Below, piece by piece: positions 1 to 12,172 of a stretch of 64,000 nucleotides of DNA. Numbering within the stretch: position 1 is the stretch's first letter; the number at the start of each line of letters is the position of its first letter. The stretch lies in assembly GCF_000003855.2 (NCBI RefSeq), contig NW_003101681.1:794539-858538 (forward strand), written 5' to 3'. The DNA comes from Blastomyces gilchristii SLH14081. Lineage: Eukaryota; Ascomycota; Eurotiomycetes; Onygenales; Ajellomycetaceae. The position numbers and the translations under genes are program-made. The notes beneath the pieces were generated by a model. The model was not told the origin of the DNA and searched no databases. It saw only the letters and a program-made list of their open reading frames with translations.

Positions 1-1447
1 ACGGCTCCCTGCAAGCTTTCCATAACTTGATAGTCCCGTCCTCGCTGCCGGTTCCATACAACTTTCCATCTGGAGAGTAACTGACGGACCATATCGGTCC
101 ATGATGACCCTTCTGAACTTCTGTAAATGATGAATGTCAGTGGGCCAGTTCTTCTGGTTTGGAAGTGGATAGTTTTAGGGTAGTGTGGACTAGTATAGGC
201 AGAAAGGAAAGACATACCAAGCTCCTCGTTAGTTTCCAAGTCGTATACCCGCGCCCAGGTGTCTCCCACAGATCCCGTCACATACCTTCCAGTCTGTTTA
301 TTCACAGCGACGCTTGCAACTTCGTACTTGAAGTCCACTTTTCTAAACAAGCGGCCAGGACTGGTTCCGTCGAAGAAATAGGCTGACTTCCCAGCAGCGA
401 CGCTCAAGATTCCTGGGTCGTTAGGCGTGGTGGAGAGCGCGTTCAACTCGCAGCTCCCAATCGTGCCATCGACGGTATGCTCTACGAAGGGAAGACGCGA
501 GCGGAGATCCCACCATCTTATTTTTCGATCTTCACAGGCCGTGGTGATGATATTGTAATCCTGGTTCCAGATGATTGACTTGATGGTGCCACCATGAACC
601 CCTGGGCCAATTTCAAAACTTGTCATTGGCGTTGACGTTGACCCACCACTGACTCCATTAACTCCAGTTGATCCATACGGAGACGTTGGAGACGAAGTAC
701 TGCTCTTTCCGCTTTGCGAAAGATCGAAAATGCGGAGTTTCTTCTCCATTCCACCAGTTGCCAGAATTTGAGGATTAGCTTGCATCGGGAACGCGACGGC
801 ACGGACGATATGTGCGTGCTGAAGTGTGTGCAAGCATTCTCCCGTATGCGTATCCCAAACCTTTCTATGAGTAAAGATTCAAGTAAGCCCCCAGTTCAAA
901 ATGCGGAAATTTTGCGAGAGTAGGTAAACGAACGCAGAGAAATCCGCAGCAGCAGTTGCTGCTATTGTGGCGTCTGACGAAAGGCGAGCCTGCCATACTG
1001 CGCCTTTGTGGCCCATGAATGTACCAATCCTATTCCACCATTAGCAATCGCACAACCTCACTAGCGCACCGAAATCAAACTGACCAGTCCCCAGTTACTC
1101 CATCCCTGAGCATCGGATTGTTATCTAGAAAGAGCGCTCAGTTTAACTAGATCTATAATCCCCCCGAGCCGCACGGGAAAATACCTTTACATGCTGAAAT
1201 CAGGTAGTATTGATCGTCCTCCACCAGGGAAGAAAAGCTTAGGTGGGTAACAGGCCGAGAATGTCCATGGCAAGTCAGAGGGACAACCTTGGAAGATTCT
1301 ATACGTCATTTTCGCCATTAGATCCTGGTATTGGTGGCTGGGAGGTCGTCTTGTGCCCAGCAATGGGCAACAAGACAGTGGACTGTTGACATGAAATTGC
1401 AACCGGGGAAGTCACCCAAAGTGAGAAGGATGCTTACCAGAAGCCAT
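1..1447 (-). CDS. STRAP-like WD40 repeat protein (3' end outside window)
   Basis: Six exons join into one frame: 1447–1438, 1298–1185, 1124–1085, 1029–934, 864–218 and 120 to the window edge. The protein starts [20 protein letters not shown] and carries the seven-blade WD40 signatures of serine-threonine kinase receptor-associated protein (STRAP/UNRIP): [31 protein letters not shown], and near the end [15 protein letters not shown] followed by SEDGTIKLW. Human STRAP is an SMN-complex and TGF-beta receptor adaptor; the fungal role is poorly defined, probably RNA handling. All splice sites are GT–AG and every exon junction keeps frame. The first coding exon is only 10 nt (ATGGCTTCTG), chosen because no in-frame ATG exists in exon 2. 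Only the last few residues appear to be missing. A second WD40 gene (doa1) lies divergently 1.6 kb away but belongs to another family. Confidence 0.93.
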
Positions 1448-3087
1448 TTAGAGCTGTAAAAGAAGAAAGAGATAGATAAAGAAAATGATGGTGAAAGAGG
1501 AAAAAGTAGATACAATAAAAGGATCGGACTAGAATTCCGCAGTGAGGAGTTGGAAGCTGCTCCGCTTGCAAAACCTCAAAAAGACTAGGATGAGATCTTT
1601 CGAGAAAGACCAAAGATGGAGAGACGTCTTGCGACAGATGAAAAACTATAGCCCCGAGATTTCCTTTAATGATAAACCGGGGGAAAGAAAAATCATCAGA
1701 TTCGTTATGGCGTTCCAGTCGTAAAAATGGAGGGTGGTAGCGGGTATAGCGTTAGCGAGCCCAAGAGTAAAAAGAGGGAGGGAGAGGCAAGGGAAGAGAA
1801 AGACGTTAATAAGCGGAGAAGCTGCGGATAAAGAAAAAGAAGAATAACTAAGAAAGGATAGAATAGAAGAGAAGAGGAGGTCTTTGGGGGGAGGGGGGGG
1901 GGAGGTGTTCTACTACTGAGGCCGAGCTGGTCTTCTTCTACCAACGATGGTGCAGGCGGAGGTTGGGCAACCCTGTGGCAGCAAGCATTGCAGGATCTGA
2001 TAGCAGGACGAAGCGGTCCCACATCGCCGCTTGGCCGTATTGGGACTAGTGGGTGGCGCTAGTCCCTAATGAGGTAAGGCGCCACGCCACATGATTTCTA
2101 TATCTCAACCTTGGATTTTTCCCCGATGTTCCCTTCAAGATCTGCGATATCAAACTTACTCGGATACAGATGGATCGCACAAATTTGCCAGAAAGGTGCT
2201 CTCCTATTCTCCTATTTCCCTTCCAAGGGACAGCCAACAAGGCATGCCGGCTGCATGAATGAAACCCCGGATGCTGTCCCATCCATGGCTGATATTAGTG
2301 TCTGGATTCAAACCGGCCATGCAACTGCCGCCTGATAATGAATTATTATATATGTTGGAACAAGATTCTGCAATTCTCGATCTCATCCATTTTACTCATC
2401 AGTGTCCATGGGCCGAATGTCTCATTTCCTTAAACTATTAGCGTTGTATCAGAATGACTGGTCCTTTCTATTTTGGCCATTCATGCAACTGATAGACAAT
2501 CACGGACTCTTGGCTTCTGGTGGCCCGATTTCGTTGCTTAATTCCTTGATCTTTGGCTGGTGGGATATCCGCCCGCAGCATATGAAACTCAATCTCATTG
2601 CTGTGGAGGGATTATTACATCCAACTGGGCAATTAATCCTCGGCAAGTACTCCGTAGTATGTCGGTTGATGCGTTATAATAGTTGAAACCTCCCTGGCAA
2701 TGGGCATCTGGATCTTTGCCAGATATTATGTAGCAACCGGGTTCGTAGCCAAATCCTATCTATCGTAGTCACAGTTTAGCCAGTTAAAATATCCAGCACA
2801 AAAGTTCACAGGATGGAGTTGGGCGATTTAGTAAGCATTGTTGACTCCTCAAGTTCCCCACCAATAGCAGCGGGGTGCCTGGCCATGCCTACTACCCTAC
2901 CCTACCCTACCACGGTGCTGGAGCATTGTTCCAACCCCAACCCGCAACACCTTTTGTCCTCTAATACCTAATACACTCTCCAAATTCAAATTCAGTTATT
3001 GCATCAGAATTCAGAGAACAGTGGCAGCGAAAATCAATCAAACGAATAGTAGCAAGGTCTAAGGACCGCTTAGGGGCAATAGCCTAT
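1448..3087. other. Divergent intergenic region between the STRAP-like gene and doa1
   Basis: This 1.6-kb spacer holds both promoters. I see a purine-rich stretch at 1740–1910, and a short array of a CCCTA pentamer at about 2893–2912 that is not the TTAGGG telomere unit. The 9-mer TACTCCGTA occurs at 2648–2656. Short open frames here lack domain signatures and splice partners, so I call no gene. Confidence 0.6.
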
Positions 3088-5611
3088 ATGCCAGACTTCA
3101 AGATCTCGGCCACTTTGGAGGGCCACACCGATGATGTAAGTGCTTGCTAACGAGATACCTACGGGACCCCGTCCCAATCAATGACGTCTGAAAATGGGAA
3201 ACTAATAGTCCCTTGTACCTAAAGGTTCGCGCTGTGGCTTTTCCTAACTCCAAAGCTGTCTTGTCCGCCTCGCGGGATGCGACCGTCCGTGTCTGGAACC
3301 TCACCTCCACTCCGCCTCCGGTCTACGACTACAAAATATCTTCCCACGGGTCCGCTTTCATAAACTCCTTAGCCTACTACCCTCCAACCTCAGACTATCC
3401 CGAAGGGCTGATATTCTCCGGTGGTCAAGATACTATTATTGAGGCACGGCAGCCCGGGAAACCTGCTGACGCAAATGCAGATGCGATGCTTCTTGGTCAT
3501 TCTCACAATGTATGCTCCATAGATGTCTGTCCGGAGGGCCAGTGGGTAGTGAGCGGGAGTTGGGATTCTTCAGCAAAATTGTGGAAGGTTGGGAAGTGGG
3601 AATGCGAAGTTACACTTGAAGATCACCAAGGGAGCGTCTGGGCTGTGCTGGCTTTTGACAAGACAACTATAGTAACCGGTACGGGCACTTTAAAACGAAT
3701 GCATTTTGCCGTATTAGAGGGGTTCGTACTGACTATTTTTTAGGATGCGCTGATCAAATGATCCGCATATATAACCTGGCTGGAAAACTATTGCGAAGTA
3801 TGAAGGCTGGCGACGTTGTTCGTGCCCTCTGTAAACTTCCTCCAAACCACCCGTCGGGCGGGCAGATAGCGTCAGCCAGCAATGATGGCATTATACGATT
3901 ATGGACCCTAGAAGGCCTACAAGTTGCGGAACTCCGTGGTCATGAAAGTTTCATCTATTCATTGACCACCTTACCGACGGGGGAAATAGTTAGCTCGGGT
4001 GAGGACCGGACTGTCAGGATATGGAGTGGTGATCGATGCATACAGACCATTACACATCCAGCAATATCTGTCTGGAGCATTGCAGCATGTCAAGAAAACG
4101 GTGACATTGTTAGCGGGGCCAGCGATAGAATTACTCGAGTCTTCAGTAGAGCCCAGGAGCGCCATGCAGATCCTACCGTGATCGCCCAATTTGAAACCTC
4201 AGTCAAGGAGTCGTCTATCCCACAGCAGCAAGTTGGGAATATCAATAAAGAGAAACTACCAGGTCCAGAGTTCTTGAAGCAAAAGCTGGGAACGAAAGAA
4301 GGCCAGGTTCAGATGATTCGCGAGGATGATGGAAGTGTCACGGCTCATACTTGGTCAACAGCCACGAGCCAGTGGATATCTGTGGGAACTGTAGTTGACT
4401 CTGCAGCCAGCAGTGGTAGAAAGGTGGAATATCTCGGGCAGGACTACGACTACGTTTTCGATGTTGATATAGAGGATGGGAAGCCTCCCCTGAAACTTCC
4501 ATATAACCTTTCGCAAAACCCGTACGAAGCAGCGACCAAATTTATACAAAATAACGAATTACCGATGGGGTATCTGGACCAGGTCGCTAATTTCATAACC
4601 ACAAATACACAGGGTGCTTCCCTTGGTTCGTCAGCGACACAAAGCCAAGGCCCACCGCCTCCAGGAGCCGATCCATGGGGCGAAGAAAAGAGATATCGGC
4701 CTGGTGATGGATCAGCCAACAATGCTCCATCCATTCCAACATCTCGTCCGAAAGTTTTACCACAAGCATCATACCTTGCTATAAAAACCGCAAATATCAA
4801 GGCAATCCAGAAAAAGGTTTTGGAACTGAATGAGCAACTCGTTAGTTCTGGATCGAAAGACCTTTCGCTGAGTCCGTCTGAAGTGGAGACTGTCATAGGT
4901 CTCTGCAATCAACTGAATCAGACATCCCCGTTAAAAGAATCGCCGCAGGTCGAGTTCGGAATACCACTGATCGTCAAAATAGCAACTGCATGGCCCGTTG
5001 CTAACCGGCTTCCCGGTCTTGATTTACTCCGTCTGCTCGCTGCCGCAAGCCCTGTGACAGCCTCAACGGACTATGTTGGTGGTGATCTGATCTCAACTCT
5101 CATCTCAAGCGGCGTTTTCGAGTCACCTCTCAACGTGAATAACGCGATGTTAACAGTACGGACTTTTGCAAATTTATTCGAAACCAAAGCTGGTCGAGCT
5201 CTAGCAATTAGCAGGTTTGACGACATCATGACGCAAATCGGGTCTGTAACTGCAAACTCTGGGGGGACGCCGAATCGCAACCTAACCATCGCCATTGCAA
5301 CCCTATATATTAACTTCTCTGTCTTCGTTACAAGTGACGGGAGGGCTTCGAGTCCTGAATCCTCGGAGAAAGCCCTCTTGCTTCTCGATGGATTAACTAA
5401 ACTTCTGATGAAAGAAAAAGACTCTGAAGCTGTATATCGTGTGCTTGTTGCGTTGGGTACTTTAGTTACAGCGCTTGGGGAAGAAGTGAAAAGCGCCGCG
5501 AAAGAAATATATGACATCAACATGGCACTATCGAAGGTTATTAGTTGTGGATTTGGTAGGGAACCAAGGGTCAAGAGTGTGGTTGATGAGATCAGAAGTG
5601 CGCTTGGATAA
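3088..5611 (+). CDS. doa1: Doa1/Ufd3 (PLAA) ubiquitin-binding WD40 protein
   Basis: Exons 3088–3135, 3225–3678 and 3744–5611 give 789 residues, close to human PLAA. Doa1/Ufd3/Lub1 is a Cdc48/p97 cofactor that binds ubiquitin and maintains free ubiquitin, working in proteasomal, ribophagy and endosomal sorting pathways. The N-terminal ~300 residues are a WD40 propeller: MPDFKISATLEGHTDD, then blades ending VRVWNL, AKLWKV, IRLWTL and VRIWSG. A PFU ubiquitin-binding domain follows at about residues 340–460 (VEYLGQDYDYVFDVDIEDG), then a Gly/Pro linker. The C-terminal ~280 residues match the Armadillo-like PUL domain that docks on Cdc48. The start is supported because the 16-residue first exon completes the first WD40 strand. 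Both introns are GT–AG and of normal size. The gene converges with the NAD(P)HX epimerase gene, leaving 204 bp between stop codons. Confidence 0.95.
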
Positions 5612-5815
5612 ACGAAGGCCATTCTCGTTTCTTACCCTATTACCCTCCTAGACTAGCGTCGACTAACATTTATATTGAAATTTATTTCATCTTCAATGTT
5701 TGTCACCAACATGCCGTACCAATGAGAATAAATGTTGTTAGAAGGAAGGAATCAGTAATTTCAATGAGATATGTATGAAATCTACCATCCCCTTCCCCTA
5801 AAGCCGCTGCACCCC
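5612..5815. other. Short convergent 3' intergenic region
   Basis: This 204-bp gap separates the stop codons of doa1 (plus) and nnr1 (minus). It is AT-rich and must hold both polyadenylation regions, so the transcripts may overlap at their 3' ends. No other feature is visible. Confidence 0.6.
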
Positions 5816-6920
5816 TCACAACTTCCCTTCCTTATTAACATCCACCTCAACAATCTGCTCTACCCCAGGATACTCAGGAATATCCAAATCATACCTCTCC
5901 ACAATACCCTTAGTCAGAAACCTGCCTCCCAAAAAATGCCTTCCCGTAAACCATTTAGCCAACGGCTTCGCAGCTGTCAAGCTGATCAGCGTTTGGGGCA
6001 TAAACTTTGCCCCAGGCCCTTCCTTCGGCGGGCCAGTTTCTATATCCCATGAGCTAGGCGCGTCAACGCTCAGGATGGGTACCTTGGTTTCCTCCATAAG
6101 CGAGATTACTCTCGGGAACGGGTCGCGAAGTGGTCCTAGGAACGAGAAGCCGAAAATTGCATCGATTACGAAATCACTGGTTTGGAGGGTACCTGCGAAG
6201 TCGGTTGTGAAGGGGACGGAGAGGTTGTGTAGTTGGGTTTTTAGGCGCTATTTTCTTGTAGTTTCGTTAGAAGTTTCTTGCGATATTGGATATGTTTAGG
6301 CTGAGTGACTTGGTAATAGGGAAGGAGCGGGAATTGTGCATAGTCCTTGCAAGTGATAAGGATACAAACCGCGTATAATTCATTTTTCCCTTGTTTCGGG
6401 TAATATACAGTCGGCTTATATCCATAGTGAGCTAGGTGACGAGCGGCAACAAGCCCATCACCACCTGCGTGAGTTATATATCGTCAGTCAGCTTAATACT
6501 GTGGACCAACGATACGGCAGCACAGGTAAAACAAGGCTTCCGAAATAGGCCAGCTCTGATCCCATACCGTTATTTCCGGGGCCACAGGCTACGAGGACAT
6601 TTCTGCCTGTGGATGGAGGATGAACTCGATAGACTGTCGTCAAGCAATACACCCAGTCAGCCACCCTGAACCAGACACTGTACGTGAAAGCAAATCGTTA
6701 TTTCTCAGCTAGGTATAAGACAATACCAGCTTGTGATACAGAAAGCCCCGCCAGCTCCATGAGCTGATCGAGGGAGAAACCCCCTTTGTCCATGAGGTCC
6801 TTGTCAAGGGACGCCGCATCTTTTGCGCTAATGGTCTAATGGGTCGTATCAGATGTAATGTATCTTGTAATGAGGGACACATGTCGAAGTAGAAAAGATT
6901 ATACGAACTTTGAGCGTCAT
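5816..6920 (-). CDS. nnr1: NAD(P)H-hydrate epimerase (YjeF_N domain)
   Basis: Five exons (6920–6909, 6835–6727, 6633–6568, 6464–6370, 6247–5816) give 237 residues, near the yeast Nnr1 (YNL200C) length. The enzyme interconverts the R and S epimers of damaged hydrated NAD(P)H so that the partner ATP-dependent dehydratase can repair them. Visible YjeF_N motifs are [34 protein letters not shown], the nucleotide-binding loop [71 protein letters not shown] and [22 protein letters not shown] near the end. The first coding exon is 12 nt, encoding MTLK. Introns are 73, 93, 103 and 122 bp, all GT–AG. I see no separate mitochondrial presequence. The bS16m gene lies divergently upstream. Confidence 0.94.
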
Positions 6921-7660
6921 GGTTGTGAGCGATCTATACTTTTGGAAATGGGTAAGTAATCCACCTGCTCGCGGTCGGACACGGTACATGTAAGTTATTA
7001 GATGAGAGAAGTAGCACGTAGCTTGCCGTCTTGAGGGTTTTTAGTGGCCGCTAATATAAATTTTAGGGGGACCAGAAATTGGCAATGGCCTGCTTGCGAC
7101 GATGTATGTCCAACATCTCCGAGTCTGTTCTGTAGAGGTAAACTTGGGATGACGTCGTTAAGTCGGAAAATGTTGCTGATGTAACTAAGTTAATGGTCTC
7201 TCTGGGCTTCACGCTAGATCCCCATCCGTTTGCTATATAATTATATAACTATAATGGTTGAACAATAGCTGCAATGCCTACCGATTGTTTCAATGTTGCT
7301 TCACTTTGGAGACTGTCTAGCGCGTGCTAACTACCAACCCATTCAGCAGCTTGCGGGTGAGAGCATGCGCGACTGGTTTATAAATTCGTGATTTTTCTAG
7401 CCATTATATACTAACTATATACTCCGTATAATGGTTTGAATCTTAGGCGGATAATGGTCAAACATAACAAATTAAGATCCTACTTACCTTAGACTAATAC
7501 TATTCATCGATGATTACACCTCAAATAATCACCTATCTTAGAAGAATCCACTGCACTGCTGGGCCAATTTCGTATTGTTTCTCCCTCATGAACGCCCAGC
7601 GGGAACCCGTAATTATATCACGTGATATTTCGCTTCAATTGTTTCTCCGGATCTGTCAAA
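6921..7660. other. Divergent intergenic region between nnr1 and bS16m
   Basis: About 740 bp, becoming AT-rich around 7240–7450, with repeated short segments such as TATAATGGTT and one TACTCCGTA at 7420–7428. It must hold both promoters. No protein-like frame is visible. Confidence 0.5.
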
Positions 7661-7762
7661 ATGTTCAGAGCCGCAACCTTCGCCGTCCATCGAATCCCGC
7701 AGTTGAATTGTGATCTCAATCGATCGCCGGAGTTTTTCGATACCCATTGTCCTCCTTTATAA
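7661..7762 (+). promoter_or_regulatory. Upstream ORF overlapping the bS16m start codon
   Basis: An ATG at 7661 opens a 33-codon frame beginning MFRAATFAVHRIPQL that ends in TAA at 7760–7762. The last A of this stop is the first A of the bS16m ATG (TAATG). The start of the peptide resembles a mitochondrial presequence, having Arg, Ala, Phe and His and no acidic residue in its first 16 positions. I see no splice sites that would fuse it to bS16m. It may be a translated uORF with termination–reinitiation coupling, or chance. Confidence 0.45.
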
Positions 7763-8437
7763 TGGTCGTCAAAATTCGTTTATCCCGTTTCGGGAACCGC
7801 CACCAGCCGTTCTACAACATTGTTGTGGCGCAAGCACGGTATGTGAAGCCCGACGCCGCAAACTCAAGCACGCAGCTCTCCTATAATACTCTGATTTCAC
7901 ATCGCCCCCCTCTCCTTCCTGGATATGCAGAGTGCGACAGGAGATCGGAATATATCTGCTCGGATTGTCGCCGCCGATGAAAGAGTTACGCGTCATTCGT
8001 TGCGTTCAAATCCGCTAGTACACCACGTTGGGATATGAATATATTTGGCTGACCATTCGGGTGCCTTGCGGGCTGGGATTCACAGGTCGGCGCGAGATTC
8101 GAAACCGCTGGAAGTTATCGGAACTTACAGTCCTATTCCTAGGATACCAACTGGCCTCTCGGAAGCAGAAGCCAAGGTAGCAAAGCCTTTCAAAGATATC
8201 GCGCTCGATAGGTCGCGGACGAAATACTGGTTGGGTGTTGGTGCACAACCGAGCGAACCTGTATGGAGATTGCTGAGTTTGGTATGTCCTACGTTGTGGT
8301 TTTTCTAGTAGGCTTCAATTAGTTTGATTTCTCTGTATTATTGGCTTCCCCATTCCTAGGTGAAAGTACTGGGCTGGGTTTGGGGGTGGTGTGTTTGTCT
8401 GGATTTAGATAGGAAGTGCTCGCGACCTGGTTGCTAG
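7762..8437 (+). CDS. mrps16: Mitochondrial small-subunit ribosomal protein bS16m
   Basis: Exon 1 (7762–7838) encodes MVVKIRLSRFGNRHQPFYN and VVAQAR; exon 2 starts at 8086 with SARDSKPLEVIGTYSPIPR and continues through RTKYWLGVGAQPSEPVWRL. These are the conserved blocks of bacterial S16 and its mitochondrial form, which sits in the body of the small mitoribosomal subunit. The first intron (7839–8085) is GT–AG and keeps frame. The 3' end is less certain. A GTATGT at 8282 with an acceptor at 8358–8359 gives a third exon ending at 8437 and a protein of 116 residues. Reading through instead stops at 8308 and adds only LVCPTLWFF. Neither tail is conserved enough for me to decide. Confidence 0.88.
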
Positions 8438-9523
8438 ATTGTATTTGGAGATTGTAGCGTTTCATTACCTTCTCATTCAATATTGGATCACATCAGATCA
8501 TGTATGGATTTCTAACACATCATGTATAAATTAGGTGGGCCTCGTTGAACCTCGACTCGGGAAAATGCGAACAAATAATGCAGCGGAAAAAGCTACACAA
8601 TAATGAACCTTCCCGGTGTTCCCAACGAAACTCTCTACGCCTGTGGTAGCTAGGCTGAATGAGTCCTTTGCGCTCCTGAACAGTATGATCCGCCAAGCAA
8701 AAGAAAGAAGGCAGGAAAGGGCAATTACCATCAACGATATTCACGCGGGATAAAACAGCCGGTATCAAACTAGATATCCTGCTCTTCACCTGCATACGCA
8801 CTACATGTACCAACCTTACGTTTTCTCGAGAGCGTGATTTCATCATTTTACGGCGTTTGGATTTCTCCAATTAGTTGTCTGTGTTCATTTTCTTTCTTTT
8901 TTTAATATCCGTTATCGCTTATGTATGTGTATTTCTAGAAAATGTTGGTTTGAATTGAGTTGTATATTAGATGAATAATTATTCCACGTAGGATATATGA
9001 GTGTAGAAAGAGGGCTCGTATCATTTAATCAGCCAGAAAATTTGTAAACGCAGGAAAGCAGATACAGGAACGGTTACTCAAAACGACGGTTTCCAAAATA
9101 GGTGGCGAACAGAACTGCGGGCATAATCTGTCGCTTCATATTCAAGATGAGTACTCAGCAACAAGAAATAGGGGGAAAAAACAATACGTAGGATATAGTA
9201 AAAAACATGATATGTACTCAAAGGGTGGGTTTGACTGTCAGAATATGTTAAACCGTCCCCAGAAATAATTGAACTTCCTAGAGAAGATAGGCCAACAAGC
9301 GAGAGCCCAGAAGTACGACATAATCAAGTGGTCAGGGAGAGCTATCGGGAACGAGTTAGACACGCATGGATTACACATAAACTGGGTGAAATGCTTAAAC
9401 GCTTAGATCAGGCAAACCGATTTCAGCTATTATCGTCATTCAAAGCCAAGTTATGGCCGCGAGATTTGGCCTTATTGAAACGAGGGTTCGGCTTTGAGGA
9501 AGACAGAATTGTGACATTCGCTC
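8438..9523. other. Intergenic region between convergent genes
   Basis: About 1.1 kb between bS16m (plus) and the unknown membrane protein gene (minus), so it carries two 3' regions. Open frames here are short and have no recognisable domain. Nothing else can be supported. Confidence 0.5.
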
Positions 9524-12172
9524 TCACGCCTGGTATGGCTGTTGTGGTTGACCACCGTTTTTGAGCAGGGGAGCATCCGTGTTCGCTGTATTCGAGTCTC
9601 CAAAGTTAGACGTCATCACTGGATCCCTTGCTGTGGGAACGGGACCATTAACGGCAATTCTCTTAAACCCAACACTTTTACTCCACTGCTTTGTTGGGGC
9701 TTGAGGGTCGATTTGGTTGGGATACACAAAGCCGGCCATTATGCGACCCGCGGAGGTGTAGAAAAGATACTTTCGCATCCTGGATGGCCTTGCAGAGCCA
9801 AACAAGCACAAAAGGCATGTTGCGGATGTGATGAAGAGAGTGAAAACGAGGGCGATGAAGGCGGGAATAGCGAATTTCAGGTCGTACTTGATAACTTTCC
9901 AGAAGACGAGCACTGGGACTTCGCGTTGGTCATTGTTCGCCGGCTGCGGCGAGCCTTGGCCATCTCCATTGTCACGTCTGGCAACACTCGCCCGCATCTG
10001 CGAAATCCAGCCCTTGGTTCCTAGGACCGCGTTCGCAGCAACGTCTGTCCACACTAAGTTGATGATCCTTGCTGTGGTGTTTGCTTTAGAGGACAATTCC
10101 TGCCATTTTGCATACATCGCCATGTTTGTTTGCCCAGAATAATCAGTGACTCCGATTGGCGGGGACGTGCTTACATCATAAGCTGTCTTGAACCCGCTAG
10201 TATGGAAATACATACCCGGTAGGTTTGAGTATCCCACCGGTGACCTACCAAGATGTCCAGCGTATCCGGGGAGCCATAATGACTCCTTTTGAATGACCGA
10301 AATATCGTCCCTCCCTTTGTATTCATCCGACACCAAACCCCACAGAGGTAAAACTTCATTCAAAATTTCTTCAGAGCGCTCAACTCCCCAAAGCGGTTTG
10401 TCGGCATCCTTTGCGTAAGTCCTTTCGCGGATACTGCGAATTGCAAGACTTTTCAGTCCATCCGTGCCGTTGAATCGGAAATCGACCGTCTTTATCACAG
10501 CACGGGCTGCCGACGCACAACTATACAAAGGCACAGTCCAGGCGGTGCCCGGTTCGAACACTAGCGAACGAGATCCATCGCCGCGTGTGGCAGCTCCAAA
10601 TGCCATCCCACACACTGCGCTGATATTCGTAATATTTGCATAGTCAAGGCCACCGGCTCCCTGGCACAGAGTTTCTACAAAATGGTCAGCCCCATAGATA
10701 CTCGTTTGAGAGGTGAACTAAAGTAACTTACCTATGGAGCTAAAATTTGCTTTGGTAATATCGAACGGATTTGGGTAATCATCGCCGGAACCTGTGCTAT
10801 TAACCGTGGAGTTCGTCAACCTTGAAGCAAGTTTTAGGTAGCTGCCGAAATTTTGGTTTGTGAGGAATCTATCAGGATATGCCCTTATATTTCCTTCCAG
10901 AGGGAATGCTTTGTTCATTTCAGAATTCATGTAGGAAAAGGGCTCCAAATTCTTGGTTCTCGGATTGGAAACGTTGAGGTAGATCATAGTGAGTGCATTG
11001 TTGAGGTACGCAGCCTTGTGTGCCCTTCCACGCAAATCAGGATCACTCTGGCTGTTGAATCGGTCGTATGTAGGATAATCGGTATTGAGATCCACAAATC
11101 CACCGCGATCAGTAAGGACTAGATTTTGAATCGTGCTAGTGCCAGAGAAACTAATTTCGAAATCCATAGTCAAATTAGTATCGATACACACTGTATGAGG
11201 CTCAACAAAGAGCAGGTCCTCCGACCACTCGCTGCCATAAGGTAGCGGCGATGGAGTGGTGTGGTTACGAAACCCAATTCCACCGTTTTTAGTATCAACG
11301 ATCAGGCCTTCCACGTTATCATATGCATTATTCAGCGCCAGGACACCTGCCTGTCGGTAATCTCCGACCAAGAATCTGGAACCATTGTTGACATCATTTT
11401 CCCTTCCGATTCCATACGACCTCCATTCAATATCCCAAAGGCTAGAAACAGTGGGCGGCAAGGACTTGAGGCCGCTCTGATACATTTCCTTGATTTTTGG
11501 CGAGATTCGGGCATCGTAGCCATAGGGAAAGTATTGCGAACCATTTCGATGAGTTTCGATCACGACATCTGAGCCAGGGCATTTAGTGTGCCCCATATTA
11601 CCACAAAATCGATTAAACCCTAGGTCGGTCCTTGGTGGTGTTCCAAATCCAAATGAAGAGTGGTCTTGGGTGTACTGAAAAGGGTGAAAAGTTTTTGATT
11701 CAGCAGGAACAATAGCATCATACAGGCCTAAAGGGGTGACAATTGCTGCAATGGCGATAACTCCAAGAACCAAGGGTCTCATCAACGCTTCAAGCTGGAC
11801 AACTCTGCTCACGGGACCAGAGGTAACAGTATCGGCTCCGACAAAGGTCGGCCAATAGGTCGAATGCAAAGCACGGGCAACCTGAGTCCTACTCGCGTGG
11901 ATGAGAATCTACTAGAAGAAAGGTATTAGGGGCTAGCAGAAGTCCTACCATGTTGCAGCCGTATTTTCCTCTCTTAAAAGGCCACTTAATATGAGAGAAG
12001 TTGCCGTTGGAGTGAAACGTTGAACTGGTAGTAAGTAGTCAGCTAGGGGATATTCGAACGAAAATCGAGGCTTCTTGAACTATCCGTAGCTGTCAATGTC
12101 AAAAAAACCCGTACGTATAAAAATTCCTGCGGCAATTATGCCGGACATATAACCAACCGTCAACTCGGTCAT
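9524..12172 (-). CDS. Large glycosylated membrane protein of unknown function
   Basis: The firm part is two exons, 11908–10732 and 10674–9524, with a 57-bp intron, giving 776 codons in one frame. I do not know the function; the architecture resembles a family of uncharacterised ascomycete membrane proteins. A hydrophobic helix lies near LVLGVIAIAAIVTPLGLYD. A long outer domain follows with at least ten N-glycosylation sequons and cysteines. Close to the C-terminus is a second helix (FAIPAFIALVFTLFITSATC), then a basic and Pro/Gln-rich cytoplasmic tail. The 5' end is unresolved. A 40-bp intron (11948–11909) would join an upstream exon ending KRGKYGCNM. An ATG at 12172 (MTELTVGYMSGIIAAGIFI) would add an N-terminal helix, but the phase of that first intron does not work cleanly. 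Confidence 0.72.

Noticed and set aside
2402..2686. 94-codon plus frame between the STRAP-like gene and doa1
   Set aside because: No domain, poor start context and no splice partner; likely chance.
2893..2912. Interstitial telomere repeat
   Set aside because: The unit is a CCCTA pentamer, only about three copies, and not the TTAGGG hexamer; a simple repeat is enough.
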